From contig CAUZLF010000738.1 of NCBI GenBank assembly GCA_963580285.1, positions 477,001 through 541,000 of the forward strand: a DNA stretch of 64,000 nt, read 5' to 3'. Shown piece after piece: positions 32,801 through 42,598 of the stretch. The DNA is from Lucinisca nassula (taxonomy: Eukaryota; Mollusca; Bivalvia; Lucinida; Lucinidae). Every line of letters begins with the position of its first letter. The stretch's first letter is position 1. Made by a program: the position numbers and the translations under genes. The notes beneath the pieces are model-generated. The model did not search any database, was not told the origin of the DNA, and was given only the letters and a program-made list of their open reading frames with translations.

Positions 32801-33509
32801 AGATGGTTCATCTATTTTTACAGCTGAAGCCAAAGCAATAGACCTAGCTTTAGATTTTATCAGTTCTTCAACAATTCAAAAAGCAATTATATTTTCTGAT
32901 TCACTTTCTGTGCTTAAGGCTTTAGACCATTCATCATCTAAAAATCCTCAAATTCAAAAATTGATCGAAAAACATCATGAAATTTCTAAAACACACCAAA
33001 TCTTGTTTTGTTGGCTTCCGAGCCATATTGGCATTGTCGGCAATGAATATGCTGACAAGAAAGCAAAGGAATCGCTCAATCTTGATCCATCTGTTTTTAA
33101 AATTCCTTTTAATAATTTTAAACCATTTATCAATAGATACATCTTGTCGGAATGGCAAGGCGAATGGGACCGTGCAATAAATAACAAACTCCATGCCATT
33201 AAACCTGTCGTTAGTACAAAATGCTCTCCTCCACAGTTTTCCAGAAAAGAGGACGTAGTATTAACACGACTGCGCATCGGCCATACTAGAGTTACTCATT
33301 CTTATATTTTTAATGGTGATGATCAGCCTTCTTGTGTAGGTTGTGATCAGCCATTCACTGTGAAACATATCTTAATTGACTGTGTTGACTTTTCACCCTC
33401 ACGTATTTTATATTTCAAAGCTGACACTTTGCAACAACTGTTTCGAGATGTACCTGTTGATAACATTATTTTATTCTTAAAAGAAATTGGTCTTTTTCAT
33501 AAAATTTAA
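29823..33509 (+). CDS. LINE-A ORF2: endonuclease, reverse transcriptase, RNase H; intact
   Basis: A 1228-residue replication protein. APE-type endonuclease at residues 1-220: N11 in QWNCRG, E38 in CLQETF, D135/N137 in GDFNGHN, SLDLSL at 184-189, D210/H211 in GSDHFP. Reverse transcriptase at about 490-760: PKPGKDHAEP.NYRPIAL, FDLEKAYD at 580-587, GVPQGSILS at 637, catalytic YVDD at 669-672. RNase H at about 960-1085 with the acidic set D969 (YTDGS), E1002 (AEAKA), D1026 (FSDS) and D1078 (EYADKKA). C-terminal C1171-x2-C1174-x7-H1182-x4-C1187. This order is that of the I superfamily. The enzyme would nick the target DNA and copy its RNA in place. There is no stop or frameshift, so it is potentially active; its own ORF1 is broken. 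Confidence 0.97.
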   Translation: MDLKHKIIQWNCRGLKPNYNELLLLISLLNPSVFCLQETFLKTDDNIDVRGFNTYNYIYSDGSKPSGGSSILVKSCLPQREIKLKTDLQAVAVSVSLDKETTICSLYIPPSFSLKPEHLDSLLSQLPSPYLLVGDFNGHNILWGCKDINNRGALVEDFIAKSDLCLMNDKSYTYLHPATGHLSSLDLSLCHPSLFLDYDWSVHDDQCGSDHFPVIIESVNEPDEDCNQKWKMNKADWELFHNLCEEELSIDHFNESSDIVSDFTDTLINISEQCIPKTSTNTKKSKPWFNNDCKEAIKKRKQALNKFCKNPTSEKLNDVKVFRAKARRTIRASKRKSWREYVSKLNYKTPIKKVWDMVRKISGKTKSSSFTHLNTEFDTIASTKKDISDTLGHTFLRNSSSRNYSDTFRNFKKDQEKRNLNFKSLNHEEYNKPFNLSELVEAIEKSHDTATGPDEIHYQMLKHLPKSSLTTLLDIFNNIWETGVCPESWRVATVVPIPKPGKDHAEPTNYRPIALTSCLCKTLERMINKRLVWYLESNNLISEYQSGFRSERSTNDNLIRLETFIRDAFINKEHVVAVFFDLEKAYDTTWRYGILKDLHNIGLRGKLPSFIESFLGERMFQVRVGSTVSDFYDQEQGVPQGSILSTTLFNIKINNIVQCLDDKTDCSLYVDDFCICYRSKNMKTIERKLQQNLKRIEEWTDKNGFKFSKSKTQCVHFCKLRKKHEHPSLFLYGSQIPVVEEAKFLGVIFDQKLSFIPHIKYLKAKCLKALNLLKVLAHTSWGADRYTLLHLYRSLIRSKLDYGSVVYGSARKSYLKSLDTIHHQGLRLAMGAFRTSPVLSLYVEAGEPSLTSRREKLSLQYAIRLAANPSNPASKISFRPQFVDRYETKPTAIKPFGLRILPLLENSGIDLKNIQKHETAEVPSWCNKQPSILFDLHDGKKSESNPILLKQNFQVLQSRYDDYQQVYTDGSKEGDKVGCAYVSKDSHKTMRLPDGSSIFTAEAKAIDLALDFISSSTIQKAIIFSDSLSVLKALDHSSSKNPQIQKLIEKHHEISKTHQILFCWLPSHIGIVGNEYADKKAKESLNLDPSVFKIPFNNFKPFINRYILSEWQGEWDRAINNKLHAIKPVVSTKCSPPQFSRKEDVVLTRLRIGHTRVTHSYIFNGDDQPSCVGCDQPFTVKHILIDCVDFSPSRILYFKADTLQQLFRDVPVDNIILFLKEIGLFHKI

Positions 33510-33651
33510 CTGTTTCAGGTTTTTATACATTATCATTCTGACTTGTTACTTTTAATATCATCATAATTATTCATGCCGTTTAACCGTTAACCGACTGACG
33601 CTTATGACCCACCAGGAGGGTTGACGCGTCGTTAAACAAGAAATCATCATC
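33510..33651 (+). other. LINE-A L4 3' UTR and (ATC)n tail
   Basis: Shares gccgtttaaccgttaaccga, ctgacgcttatgacccacc and gggttgacgcgtcgttaaac with the other copies. It ends in TCATCATCATC running into the duplicated target. Confidence 0.7.
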
Positions 33652-33664
33652 ATCATCATTTAGT

Positions 33665-35838
33665 AACTGTATTGATTGTTGGTTTTCTGCTACTACAAAA
33701 AGAGAGGTGTCATCTGCAAATAGTCTTATGTTTGTGTGAATTTCATTAACAATGTCATTAATGTATAAAAGGAATAAATAGGGTCCGAGAACTGATCCCT
33801 GGGGGACACCTGCAAGGGTATCTTCCCATGCAGATTTATAGCCTTCAGTTATTACCCTTTGTTTACGCTCCAATAAGTAATCACTAAACCATTTTAGCAT
33901 ATTGCTATTTATGCCATACTGTTTCAGTTTATGTATCAACCCTTTGTGCTACACTTTATCGAAGGCTTTGCTTACATCACAGAAAATAAATTTTATTTCT
34001 TTGCCTTTGTCTAAATTTTCTATTATTACATGATATATTTCTAAGAGCTGATTAACTGTTGAATCACCTGGTCTGAATCCTGACTGAAACTTTGTGAGTA
34101 TGTCATTTTGATGAATGTAGTTGAATAAGTATTTGAAAATTATCTTTTCCAATATTTTGCCAAGACAGCTTGTAACAGAAATGGGACGATAATTGGTGGG
34201 ATCTTGGTCATCACCTTGGCGGAAATATTAGCCATTTTCCACTGACTTTTCCCAATGCTACTGATTTATTAAAGAGCTGTGTAAGTGGTTGGATTATTGA
34301 TCTACCAGTTATTTTTATTAAACGTGGCATAAGTTCATCAGGTCCTCCTGGTTTTGATGTATTTAATCTATGTATCTGGTCTATTACATCCTGTAGAGTA
34401 ATGTTGATTGTGTGAAGAGAATATTCGGGAGTATGTTGCTCTTGTGGAAGCTGGGGCTCATTTTCAATTTGTGAGATTTTAGCAAAATGCTTATTTAAGG
34501 TTTGAGCTTTATCAAATGGATGTATGTTTACTTGATCATTATCATATAAAGGTGGAGGAGGGTTATTTTTATTCTTTAGTTTTGTTATTTCATTAGCGAT
34601 TTTATGCCATTGCTTTGTGGGAAGGCTTGGATCAGACAGGGAAGATTGTAATTTTTCTAAATTTTTTTTTTTTTGCTTCTCTTACTAGTTGAATTACTTC
34701 ATTTCTTTTATTTTTGTAATTTTGAAAGTGGTTTTCGGTTTTAGTGTGTTTTGCTTTCTGATAAAGCCTGTTTCTCTGGCGCATATGAAGTCTGATATTA
34801 TTGTTCATCCAAGGTTTATCTGCTGGTCTAATTGTGAACTTTTTTTTTTGGAATAAACTCATTGGCAGTATCGAGAAGTATATTTGTGAATATATTATTT
34901 ATTTCATTAATGTCGGATAGGTTTTGGATAAAAGACCAGTCAGTATTTTCTAGCTTATTTTTTATAGAGTTTGTATCTGCCTCCTCGAATTTCCAAGTTG
35001 TTTTTTTCTGGGCTTGCATTCGGAAAGATTTGTAGACTATTTCAGCAGTAATTGTGCAGTGATCACTGTTAAAGGGAGGCAGTATTTCAGTGTTGTTAAT
35101 TATAGAGCTATGATTTGTTATGATTAGGTCTAGACATGTTGAGGTTGTGCTTGTTATTCTTGTTGGTTCTAATATCAAATTGTTTAAGTTATATTTTGTC
35201 AGTAATCTACTAAGATAGTTGTTTTCTTTTTGTTGCATGTCTTGGTTAAAATCACCCATTATTATCATATCTTTATTCTGATCAGTTGCTAGTTCAATGT
35301 TCTCATCAAAATATTCCCAATATTCTGCTAAGGAACTTGGAGGTCTATAAAAAAGTTCGATAAGGAATGTACTCTTTAGGGAGGTAATCTCGATCCAGAT
35401 GTTCTCTATGTTATTGTTCTCCAGGTCTTGTCTTCTTTTATATGCTATATTGTTCTTAATAAATATTACAAGCCCACCCCCACTGTTTGTTTGTCTGTCT
35501 TTACGAAGAGGCAATCTAAACCCATTTAGTTCTAAATCCTGTGTTTGTATTGTGTTGTTTAGTTTTGTCTCAGAGATACAAATTATGTCGTATTCTGAAA
35601 GTTCAGCATTTATGGAATCCATTTTGTTTCTTATACCATTTATATTGACATGAGCTACTTGTATACTACTTATTTTTCCTGCTGTGCTTGTGTTCAACTT
35701 ATTATCTGGCTGTTCTGTGTTTCTAGGATCATCTTTTCTTGATGGTGATGATCTTTTTGCACCTTTTATTTTACGAATCAGGACACGACCACCATTGACC
35801 TTTGAGTTTCTAACCTGGATCATACTCACAATCAACAA
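33665..35838 (-). pseudogene. LINE-B ORF2, endonuclease and RT segment, frameshifted
   Basis: From 35838 the frame gives an APE endonuclease: VAHVNINGIRNKMDSI, ICISETKLN, IIMGDFNQDM, CLDLIITN and SDHCTITAE. It then shifts at a T9-T10 run (34844) and again at a T14 run (34663). RT pieces follow: FQSGFRPGDSTVNQLLEI, FCDVSKAFDKV at 33949-34152, GVPQGSVLGPYLFLLYIND and FADDTSLF before 33665. A stop/frameshift separates FDKV from the next piece at 33940, and the finger region near 34200 is disturbed. Two lesions lie in homopolymers, so sequencing error is possible. The first Met of the long frame (35838) adjoins L5, so the real N terminus may lie beyond it at 41609 and upward. Confidence 0.88.
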
Positions 35839-35986
35839 GATGATGATGATGATTTCGTGTTTAACGACGCGTCAACCCTCTTGGTGGGTCATAAGCGTCA
35901 GTCGGTTAATGGTTAAACGGCATGAATAATTATGATGATATTAAAAGTAACAAGTCAGAATGATAATGTATAAAAATCTGAAACAG

Positions 35987-38900
35987 TTAAATCTTATGAA
36001 AAAGACCAATTTCTTTTAAGAATAAAATAATGTTATCAACAGGTACATCTCGAAACAGTTGTTGCAAAGTGTCAGCTTTGAAATATAAAATACGTGAGGG
36101 TGAAAAGTCAACACAGTCAATTAAGATATGTTTCACAGTGAATGGCTGATCACAACCTACACAAGAAGGCTGATCATCACCATTAAAAATATAAGAATGA
36201 GTAACTCTAGTATGGCCGATGCGCAGTCGTGTTAATACTACGTCCTCTTTTCTGGAAAACTGTGGAGGAGAGCATTTTGTACTAACGACAGGTTTAATGG
36301 CATGTAGTTTGTTATTTATTGCACGGTCCCATTCGCCTTGCCATTCCGACAAGATGTATCTATTGATAAATGGTTTAAAATTATTAAAAGGAATTTTAAA
36401 AACAGATGGATCAAGATTGAGCGATTCCTTTGCTTTCTTGTCAGCATATTCATTGCCGACAATGCCAATATGGCTCGGAAGCCAACAAAACAAGATTTGG
36501 TGTGTTTTAGAAATTTCATGATGTTTTTCGATCAATTTTTGAATTTGAGAATTTTTAGATGATGAATGGTCTAAAGCCTTAAGCACAGAAAGTGAATCAG
36601 AAAATATAATTGCTTTTTGAATTGTTGAAGAACTGATAAAATCTAAAGCTAGGTCTATTGCTTTGGCTTCAGCTGTAAAAATAGATGAACCATCTGGAAG
36701 GCGCATGGTTTTGTGCGTATCTTTAGAAATATACGCACAACCAACTTTATCGCCTTCTTTGGAACCATCAGTATAGACTTGCTGGTAATCATCGTAACGT
36801 GATTGCAGTACCTGAAAGTTTTGTTTGAGAAGTATCGGATTTGATTCGGATTTTTTGCTATCATGTAAGTCGAACAGAATAAGGTTGTTTAATACACCAA
36901 GATGGAACTTCGGCGGTTTCATGTTTTTGAATATTTTTAAGGTCGATACCTGAATTTTCCAGCAGTGGTAAAATACGTAATCCAAAAGGTTTAATTGCTG
37001 TGGGTTTAGTTTCATACCTATCTACAAATTGAGGTCGAAATGAAATTTTGGATGCCGGGTTAGATGGATTTGCAGCAAGTCTAATAGCATACTGAAGAGA
37101 AAGTTTCTCTCTGCGCGAGGTTAAAGATGGTTCACCTGCTTCTACATAAAGGCTTAATACGGGAGAAGTACGGAAGGCTCCCATGGCCAGACGAAGGCCT
37201 TGGTGATGGATAGTATCCAAGGATTTTAAATAGGACTTTCTGGCAGAACCATAAACAACAGACCCATAATCTAATTTAGATCTTAATAAAGACCGGTAAA
37301 GATGTAATAAAGTATACCGATCTGCTCCCCAACTTGTATGAGCTAAAACTTTCAAAAGATTCAAAGCTTTTAAGCATTTCGCTTTAAGATATTTAATATG
37401 GGGAATAAAAGATAACTTTTGATCAAATATGACCCCAAGAAATTTGGCTTCTTCAACAACAGGAATTTGTGATCCGTATAAAAACAGGGAAGGATGTTCG
37501 TGTTTCTTCCGTAGTTTACAAAAATGAACACACTGCGTTTTCGACTTGGAGAACTTGAAACCATTTTTATCAGTCCATTCTTCTATTCTTTTTAAATTTT
37601 GTTGTAACTTTCGTTCAATTGTTTTCATATTTTTTGAACGGTAACATATACAAAAATCATCAACATACAATGAACAATCAGTTTTGTCGTCCAAACATTG
37701 TACAATATTGTTTATTTTGATGTTAAATAGCGTAGTTGAAAGAATACTACCCTGTGGGACACCCTGTTCTTGGTCATAGAAATCTGACACGGTAGACCCC
37801 ACACGCACCTGAAACATGCGCTCCCCTAAAAAGCTTTCAATAAAACTGGGAAGTTTTCCTCTTAAGCCAATGTTATGTAGATCTTTCAATATTCCATAAC
37901 GCCATGTTGTATCATATGCTTTCTCCAAGTCGAAAAAGACAGCTACTACGTGTTCTTTGTTAATAAAAGCATCTCGTATAAATGTTTCTAGTCTTATTAA
38001 ATTGTCATTGGTACTACGTTCCGAACGAAAGCCCGATTGATATTCTGAAATGAGGTTGTTGGACTCTAAGTACCAGACTAATCTCTTGTTTATTATTCTC
38101 TCCAATGTTTTACACAAACAACTTGTCAAAGCTATCGGACGATAATTTGTAGGTTCTGCATGATCTTTCCCTGGTTTCGGAATTGGTACAACTGTAGCTA
38201 CACGCCAGCTCTCAGGACAGACCCCCGTTTCCCAAATATTATTAAAGATATCTAAAAGTGTTGTAAGAGAACTTTTTGGCAGATGCTTAAGCATCTGATA
38301 ATGAATTTCATCGGGGCCGGTTGCCGTATCATGTGATTTTTCAATGGCTTCAACGAGTTCGGATAAGTTAAAAGGTTTGTTGTATTCTTCGTGATTAAGT
38401 GATTTAAAGTTTAGATTTCTTTTCTCTTGGTCCTTTTTGAAATTTCTAAAAGTGTCAGAATAATTACGCGATGATGAATTTCTCAAGAATGTGTGCCCAA
38501 GAGTATCTGAAATATCTTTTTTTGTTGAAGCTATTGTGTCAAATTCAGTATTTAAATGTGTAAAACTAGAAGACTTTGTTTTTCCTGAAATTTTTCGTAC
38601 CATATCCCAAACCTTTTTAATGGGGGTTTTGTAGTTCAATTTGGAGACATATTCTCTCCATGACTTTCGTTTGGAAGCTCGGATTGTTCGCCGAGCTTTA
38701 GCTCTAAAAACTTTTACGTCGTTGAGCTTTTCTGAAGTGGGATTTTTGCAGAACTTATTTAGAGCCTGTTTACGCTTTTTAATAGCTTCTTTACAGTCAT
38801 TATTAAACCAAGGCTTGCTTTTCTTAGTATTTGTGGAGGTCTTTGGAATGCATTGTTCTGATATGTTAATAAGTGTATCTGTGAAATCAGAAACAATGTC

Positions 38901-39671
38901 GGATGATTCATTAACATGATCAATTGATAACTCTTCTTCACATAAATTATGGAATAATTCCCAGTCGGCTTTATTCATTTTCCATTTCTGGTTACAGTCC
39001 TCATCTGGTTCGTTTACACTCTCAATTATAACAGGGAAGTGATCACTTCCGCACTGATCATCATGAACAGACCAGTCATAGTCCAAGAAGAGAGATGGGT
39101 GACACAAAGAGAGATCCAAAGAAGACAAATGACCTGTCGCTGGGTGAAGGTAAGTATAAGATTTATCATTCATCAAGCAAAGATCGCTCTTTGCAATAAA
39201 ATCTTCAACAAGTGCTCCTCTGTTATTGATATCTTTACAGCCCCATAGAATATTGTGACCATTGAAGTCGCCAACTAAAAGATATGGCGATGGAAGTTGA
39301 CTTAGCAATGAGTCAAGATGTTCGGGTTTTAAAGAAAATGAGGGTGGAATATATAAAGAGCAAATTGTAGTTTCTTTATCCATAGAAACCGATACTGCTA
39401 CAGCTTGTAGGTCTGTTTTTAATTTGATCTCTCTTTGTGGTAAACATGATTTAACAAGAATTGAACTGCCACCAGATGGTTTGCTACCATCAGAATAAAT
39501 ATAGTTGTATGTATTGAAACCCCTGACATCAATGTTGTCATCAGTTTTTAAAAAAGTTTCTTGTAAACAAAAAACCGATGGGTTTAATAACGAAATAAGT
39601 AATAAGAGTTCATTATAATTTGGTTTAAGACCTCGACAATTCCATTGTATTATTTTGTGTTTTAAATCCAT
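35987..39671 (-). pseudogene. LINE-A ORF2, one 2-nt deletion
   Basis: Opens at 39671 and reads 920-odd residues with complete endonuclease and RT, including YVDD. At about 36882, where L4 reads QPSILFDLHDGKK, two bases are missing. The frame then closes at 36861, while RNase H and the C-terminal Cys/His motif continue in the second frame to 35987. Everything else matches L4 nearly residue for residue (for example one Met to Ile change at MINKR). A single recent lesion therefore separates endonuclease-RT from RNase H. Confidence 0.95.
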
Positions 39672-39696
39672 TTTATGAAGAGATTAAGACTAGAAA

Positions 39697-41046
39697 CTAT
39701 ATTGGAGCTGCAATTGGTGATATAGATCTGCTACCACCAGCTCGTGGTGTTGCTGACCTCGATCTGTTATTGCCATTTGGTGATGATGGAGTTTCAAACT
39801 CCATATCACTGTCACTCAAAGATCCGAATCTGTTCTGGAATTTTATATTGTCTCTTTCCATTTTACGTTGTCTGTCTGTTTGTTTTTGACACATTTGCTT
39901 TTTCGGATCTTCCGATCCCTTAGTAGTTCGACCGGAGTCGAGTTTCTCTTTTACATGCGGCGCTGGCTTCGGTACGGTCGCTGTCGACCGATCCGAAGCA
40001 ACCTGGATTGCGCCATTTGATAACTTGGTTGAACTTTGTGGCGCTGGAGTGGATTTACTCCATGCACCAGATTTTTTCAGTTCAGCTATGTATGAATCAA
40101 CAGTCTGTGTTGCGGAGCTGGACACTTTTACACTAGCACCCTTTGTGATGCTGGCGTAACTGGTGGTTGGTGTTGCGTTTCGATCCTCAACAATTTTCCG
40201 CGCTTCTGGGAAGGTTATCGCTCTTTGGTATTTTACAGTGAGTATTTCTTTTTCTTTTTTCCATGCCGGACAATCTCGAGAGAAAACAGCATGATTGCCA
40301 CCACAATTGATGCATTTGGCTTCATTCTTACAGTTTTGATGATTATCAACATGTTTGTCTTTACCACAGTTTGGACAAAGTTGTTTCTTCTGACATCTGC
40401 TTTCGTGGTGGCCAAAAACCTGACATGAGTAACATCTGAGAGGGTTTGGTATATATACCTCTACGTTAACCGAAAGATATGCTACTTTGATTTTCTTGGG
40501 CAGAACTGGTGTATTAAAGGTCAACACGTAAGTACCTGTTGGCTTCAATACACCATCTCTACGAACTTGGATGTTACGTACTGCAATGACGCCCTCAGAT
40601 CTCAAGTTGTCAATTATCTCTGCATCGGTGCAAGGACGTAGCTCTGGGCTGCGGATGACACCTTTACACGAATTGAGTGTATTGTGCAGAGACACCTTGA
40701 CCTTGAGATCAAAGAGCTTTGTGGTACCAAGCAGGCTTTTAACCTGCTGTTCTCTCTCTACTTCCAAGAGGAGATCACCTGACTTAAGCTTTTTGATGCT
40801 TTTTGGGTGTCCGGCAATGGACATTATGCTCTTTTCAATTACAAAAGGCGATAAACTTGACACAGTGCGAGTTTCCTCGACTGATGTCATAACCAAGAAG
40901 CGCGGAAAATTTAAAATCTTAGGTGCTTCAGACTGCTGACTAGACTGTTGACTAGATTGGTGACTGGGATCATCCGTTTCGGATGAATCCTCGTCTTTCT
41001 TACGTTTAGATGCGTGGGTGCGGTTATGTTTTTTTCCATGAGGCAT
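39697..41046 (-). CDS. LINE-A ORF1, intact zinc-knuckle protein
   Basis: 449 residues from MPHGKKHNRT. The N terminus has a basic cluster (SKRKKDED) and a Ser/Gln run. The globular part (45-200) contains SLSPFVIEKSIMSIAGHPKS and a segment with RRDGVLKPTGTYVLTFNTP. Three CCHC-type knuckles follow: C205/C208/C218, C224/C227/C239 and C245/C248/H252/C259. Then come a Lys-rich helix (AWKKEKEILTVKYQR), a linker with DRQRKMERDN, and the C-terminal RSRSATPRAGGSRSISPI. It probably packages the LINE RNA. No lesions are seen. ORF2 starts 26 bases after its stop. Confidence 0.95.
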   Translation of the reverse strand: MPHGKKHNRTHASKRKKDEDSSETDDPSHQSSQQSSQQSEAPKILNFPRFLVMTSVEETRTVSSLSPFVIEKSIMSIAGHPKSIKKLKSGDLLLEVEREQQVKSLLGTTKLFDLKVKVSLHNTLNSCKGVIRSPELRPCTDAEIIDNLRSEGVIAVRNIQVRRDGVLKPTGTYVLTFNTPVLPKKIKVAYLSVNVEVYIPNPLRCYSCQVFGHHESRCQKKQLCPNCGKDKHVDNHQNCKNEAKCINCGGNHAVFSRDCPAWKKEKEILTVKYQRAITFPEARKIVEDRNATPTTSYASITKGASVKVSSSATQTVDSYIAELKKSGAWSKSTPAPQSSTKLSNGAIQVASDRSTATVPKPAPHVKEKLDSGRTTKGSEDPKKQMCQKQTDRQRKMERDNIKFQNRFGSLSDSDMEFETPSSPNGNNRSRSATPRAGGSRSISPIAAPI

Positions 41047-41608
41047 AAGGAAAAAATTCTAGTTTCGTCCCAAGTGCTCTCCGCCCTCCGTGGAGCCCTA
41101 CAAGGGAACACCATAATGGAGTGGTTATCCAACTCGCAGGTGTTAGAGATACACGTGAGATATACTCGTATAAACAAAATGCCTACACGATTGATCCGTT
41201 TAGCCACCGCCTTCTAGAGATAAAAAGACAGAAAAGGGTAAGGTAAATGGGCATATGGTTGGTATCAGGAAAGATACAAAAAGAGTTGAAGAGAAAGCAA
41301 AGCGGTATCTCTAGGGCTCGGCGCGACCAGCCGATTGACCGTGCCGGACCGCACGGCCACCCGTCTACACCGAAAAGCCAGGCCAAAGAGGCGTGTTGGG
41401 TACCTGAAGCACCGCCACCTCAGGTAACCCTCAACCTCCAGGATCCCTTCTTCCGGCTTACAGGACGCCACCCACGGCAAACGGGTGGTACTTCCTTTAG
41501 CTCTTCCCAGTGGGCACAGAGACCACAGCGGCAATGTGCCCAGTGGGAATTGAGCCCCCAGGGCCACGGCAAGGCAGGAAGTCTAATACCTGGGGGACAA
41601 TCAACAAG

Positions 41609-42048
41609 TATACTAGATTTAAAGGAATGGTGGTCATTTGTTTGGTATGGTAAAGGTATCATTTTAGTTTCTTCTGTGGCAGTGACTATGTTTTCCCGAA
41701 TGGTCTTATATACATGTATATTGGACCAGCATATGTTGTATGATCGGAGTAATATCAAGCAGAGAGAAATATAAGTGTAAGTTGAGGAATGAGGTTTATA
41801 CAAGCTATAAATTGTAGGATAGGAAAGAAAAGAGATATTAGAATGCTGTAAGGAAAAAACACAAGCATAAATATATATACATACAAAAAGACAAAACATA
41901 CATGTATTTACAAACATAATTGATGAGATGTGCCAAATGGAATCTTCCTCCTTATATATAGCTGTAGTCCATTTCAAAATTAAGGGGTGACAGGTTGTGT
42001 TACCTTTAAAATTTATTTGAAACTAGCTGAACTTTTTGCAAATAGTGT
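41609..42048. other. Flank between L5 and L6: LINE-B 5' margin and hairpin-B arm
   Basis: 41609 to about 41930 continues beyond LINE-B on the minus strand, but I see no further domain. From about 41932 the sequence (gtgccaaatggaatcttcct, aaggggtgacaggttgtgtt) is the arm of the hairpin-B repeat seen at 17478-17575 in reverse. It ends at 42048, where L6 begins. Confidence 0.65.
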
Positions 42049-42598
42049 CCCCCAGGTATTAGACTTCCTGCCTTGCCGTGGCCCTGGGGGCACAATTCCC
42101 ACTGGGCACATTGCCGCTGTGGTCTCTGTGCCCACTGGGAAGAGCTAAAGGAAGTACCACCCGTTTGCCGTGGGTGGCGTCCTGTAAGCCGGAAGAAGGG
42201 ATCCTGGAGGTTGAGGGTTACCTGAGGTGGCGGTGCTTCAGGTACCCAACACGCCTCTTTGGCCTGGCTTTTCGGTGTAGACGGGTGGCCGTGCGGTCCG
42301 GCACGGTCAATCGGCTGGTCGCGCCGAGCCCTAGAGATACCGCTTTGCTTTCTCTTCAACTCTTTTTGTATCTTTCCTGATACCAACCATATGCCCATTT
42401 ACCTTACCCTTTTCTGTCTTTTTATCTCTAGAAGGCGGTGGCAAAACGGATCAATCGTGTAGGCATTTTGTTTATGCGAGTATATCTCACGTGTATCTCT
42501 AACACCTGCGAGTTGGATAACCACTCCATTATGGTGTTCCCTTGTAGGGCTCCACGGAGGGCGGAGAGCACTTGGGACGAAACTAGAAATTTTTCCTT

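Larger units (their letters stand above)
27864..33651 (+). mobile_element. LINE-A copy L4, full length, intact ORF2
   Basis: 5788 bp between copies of atcatcatttagt (27851-27863 and 33652-33664), inserted in LINE-B. It has the 5' UTR, ORF1 with a single nonsense codon, an intact 1228-codon ORF2, and the 3' UTR. It is the reference copy for describing the family. Confidence 0.96.
18960..35827 (-). mobile_element. LINE-B, older APE-type LINE split into three pieces by LINE-A insertions
   Basis: Three minus-strand segments (35827-33665, 27850-27336, 19597-about 18960) join in order into one ORF2 once L4 (27864-33651) and L3 (19610-27323) are removed. Each junction is marked by a target duplication, and L5 (35840-41596) sits just beyond its 5' end. 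The domain order is APE endonuclease, RT and a C-terminal Cys/His motif. No RNase H is seen, which suggests the Jockey/CR1 side of the LINE tree. Confidence 0.9.
35840..41596 (-). mobile_element. LINE-A copy L5, full length, minus strand
   Basis: Flanked by the 12-bp duplication acaatcaacaag (35828-35839 and 41597-41608). Its (ATC)n tail is at 35840-35852 and its 5' UTR start CCCCCAGGTATTAG is at 41596. It is inverted relative to L3, L4 and L6 and is inserted at the 5' margin of LINE-B. Confidence 0.96.
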
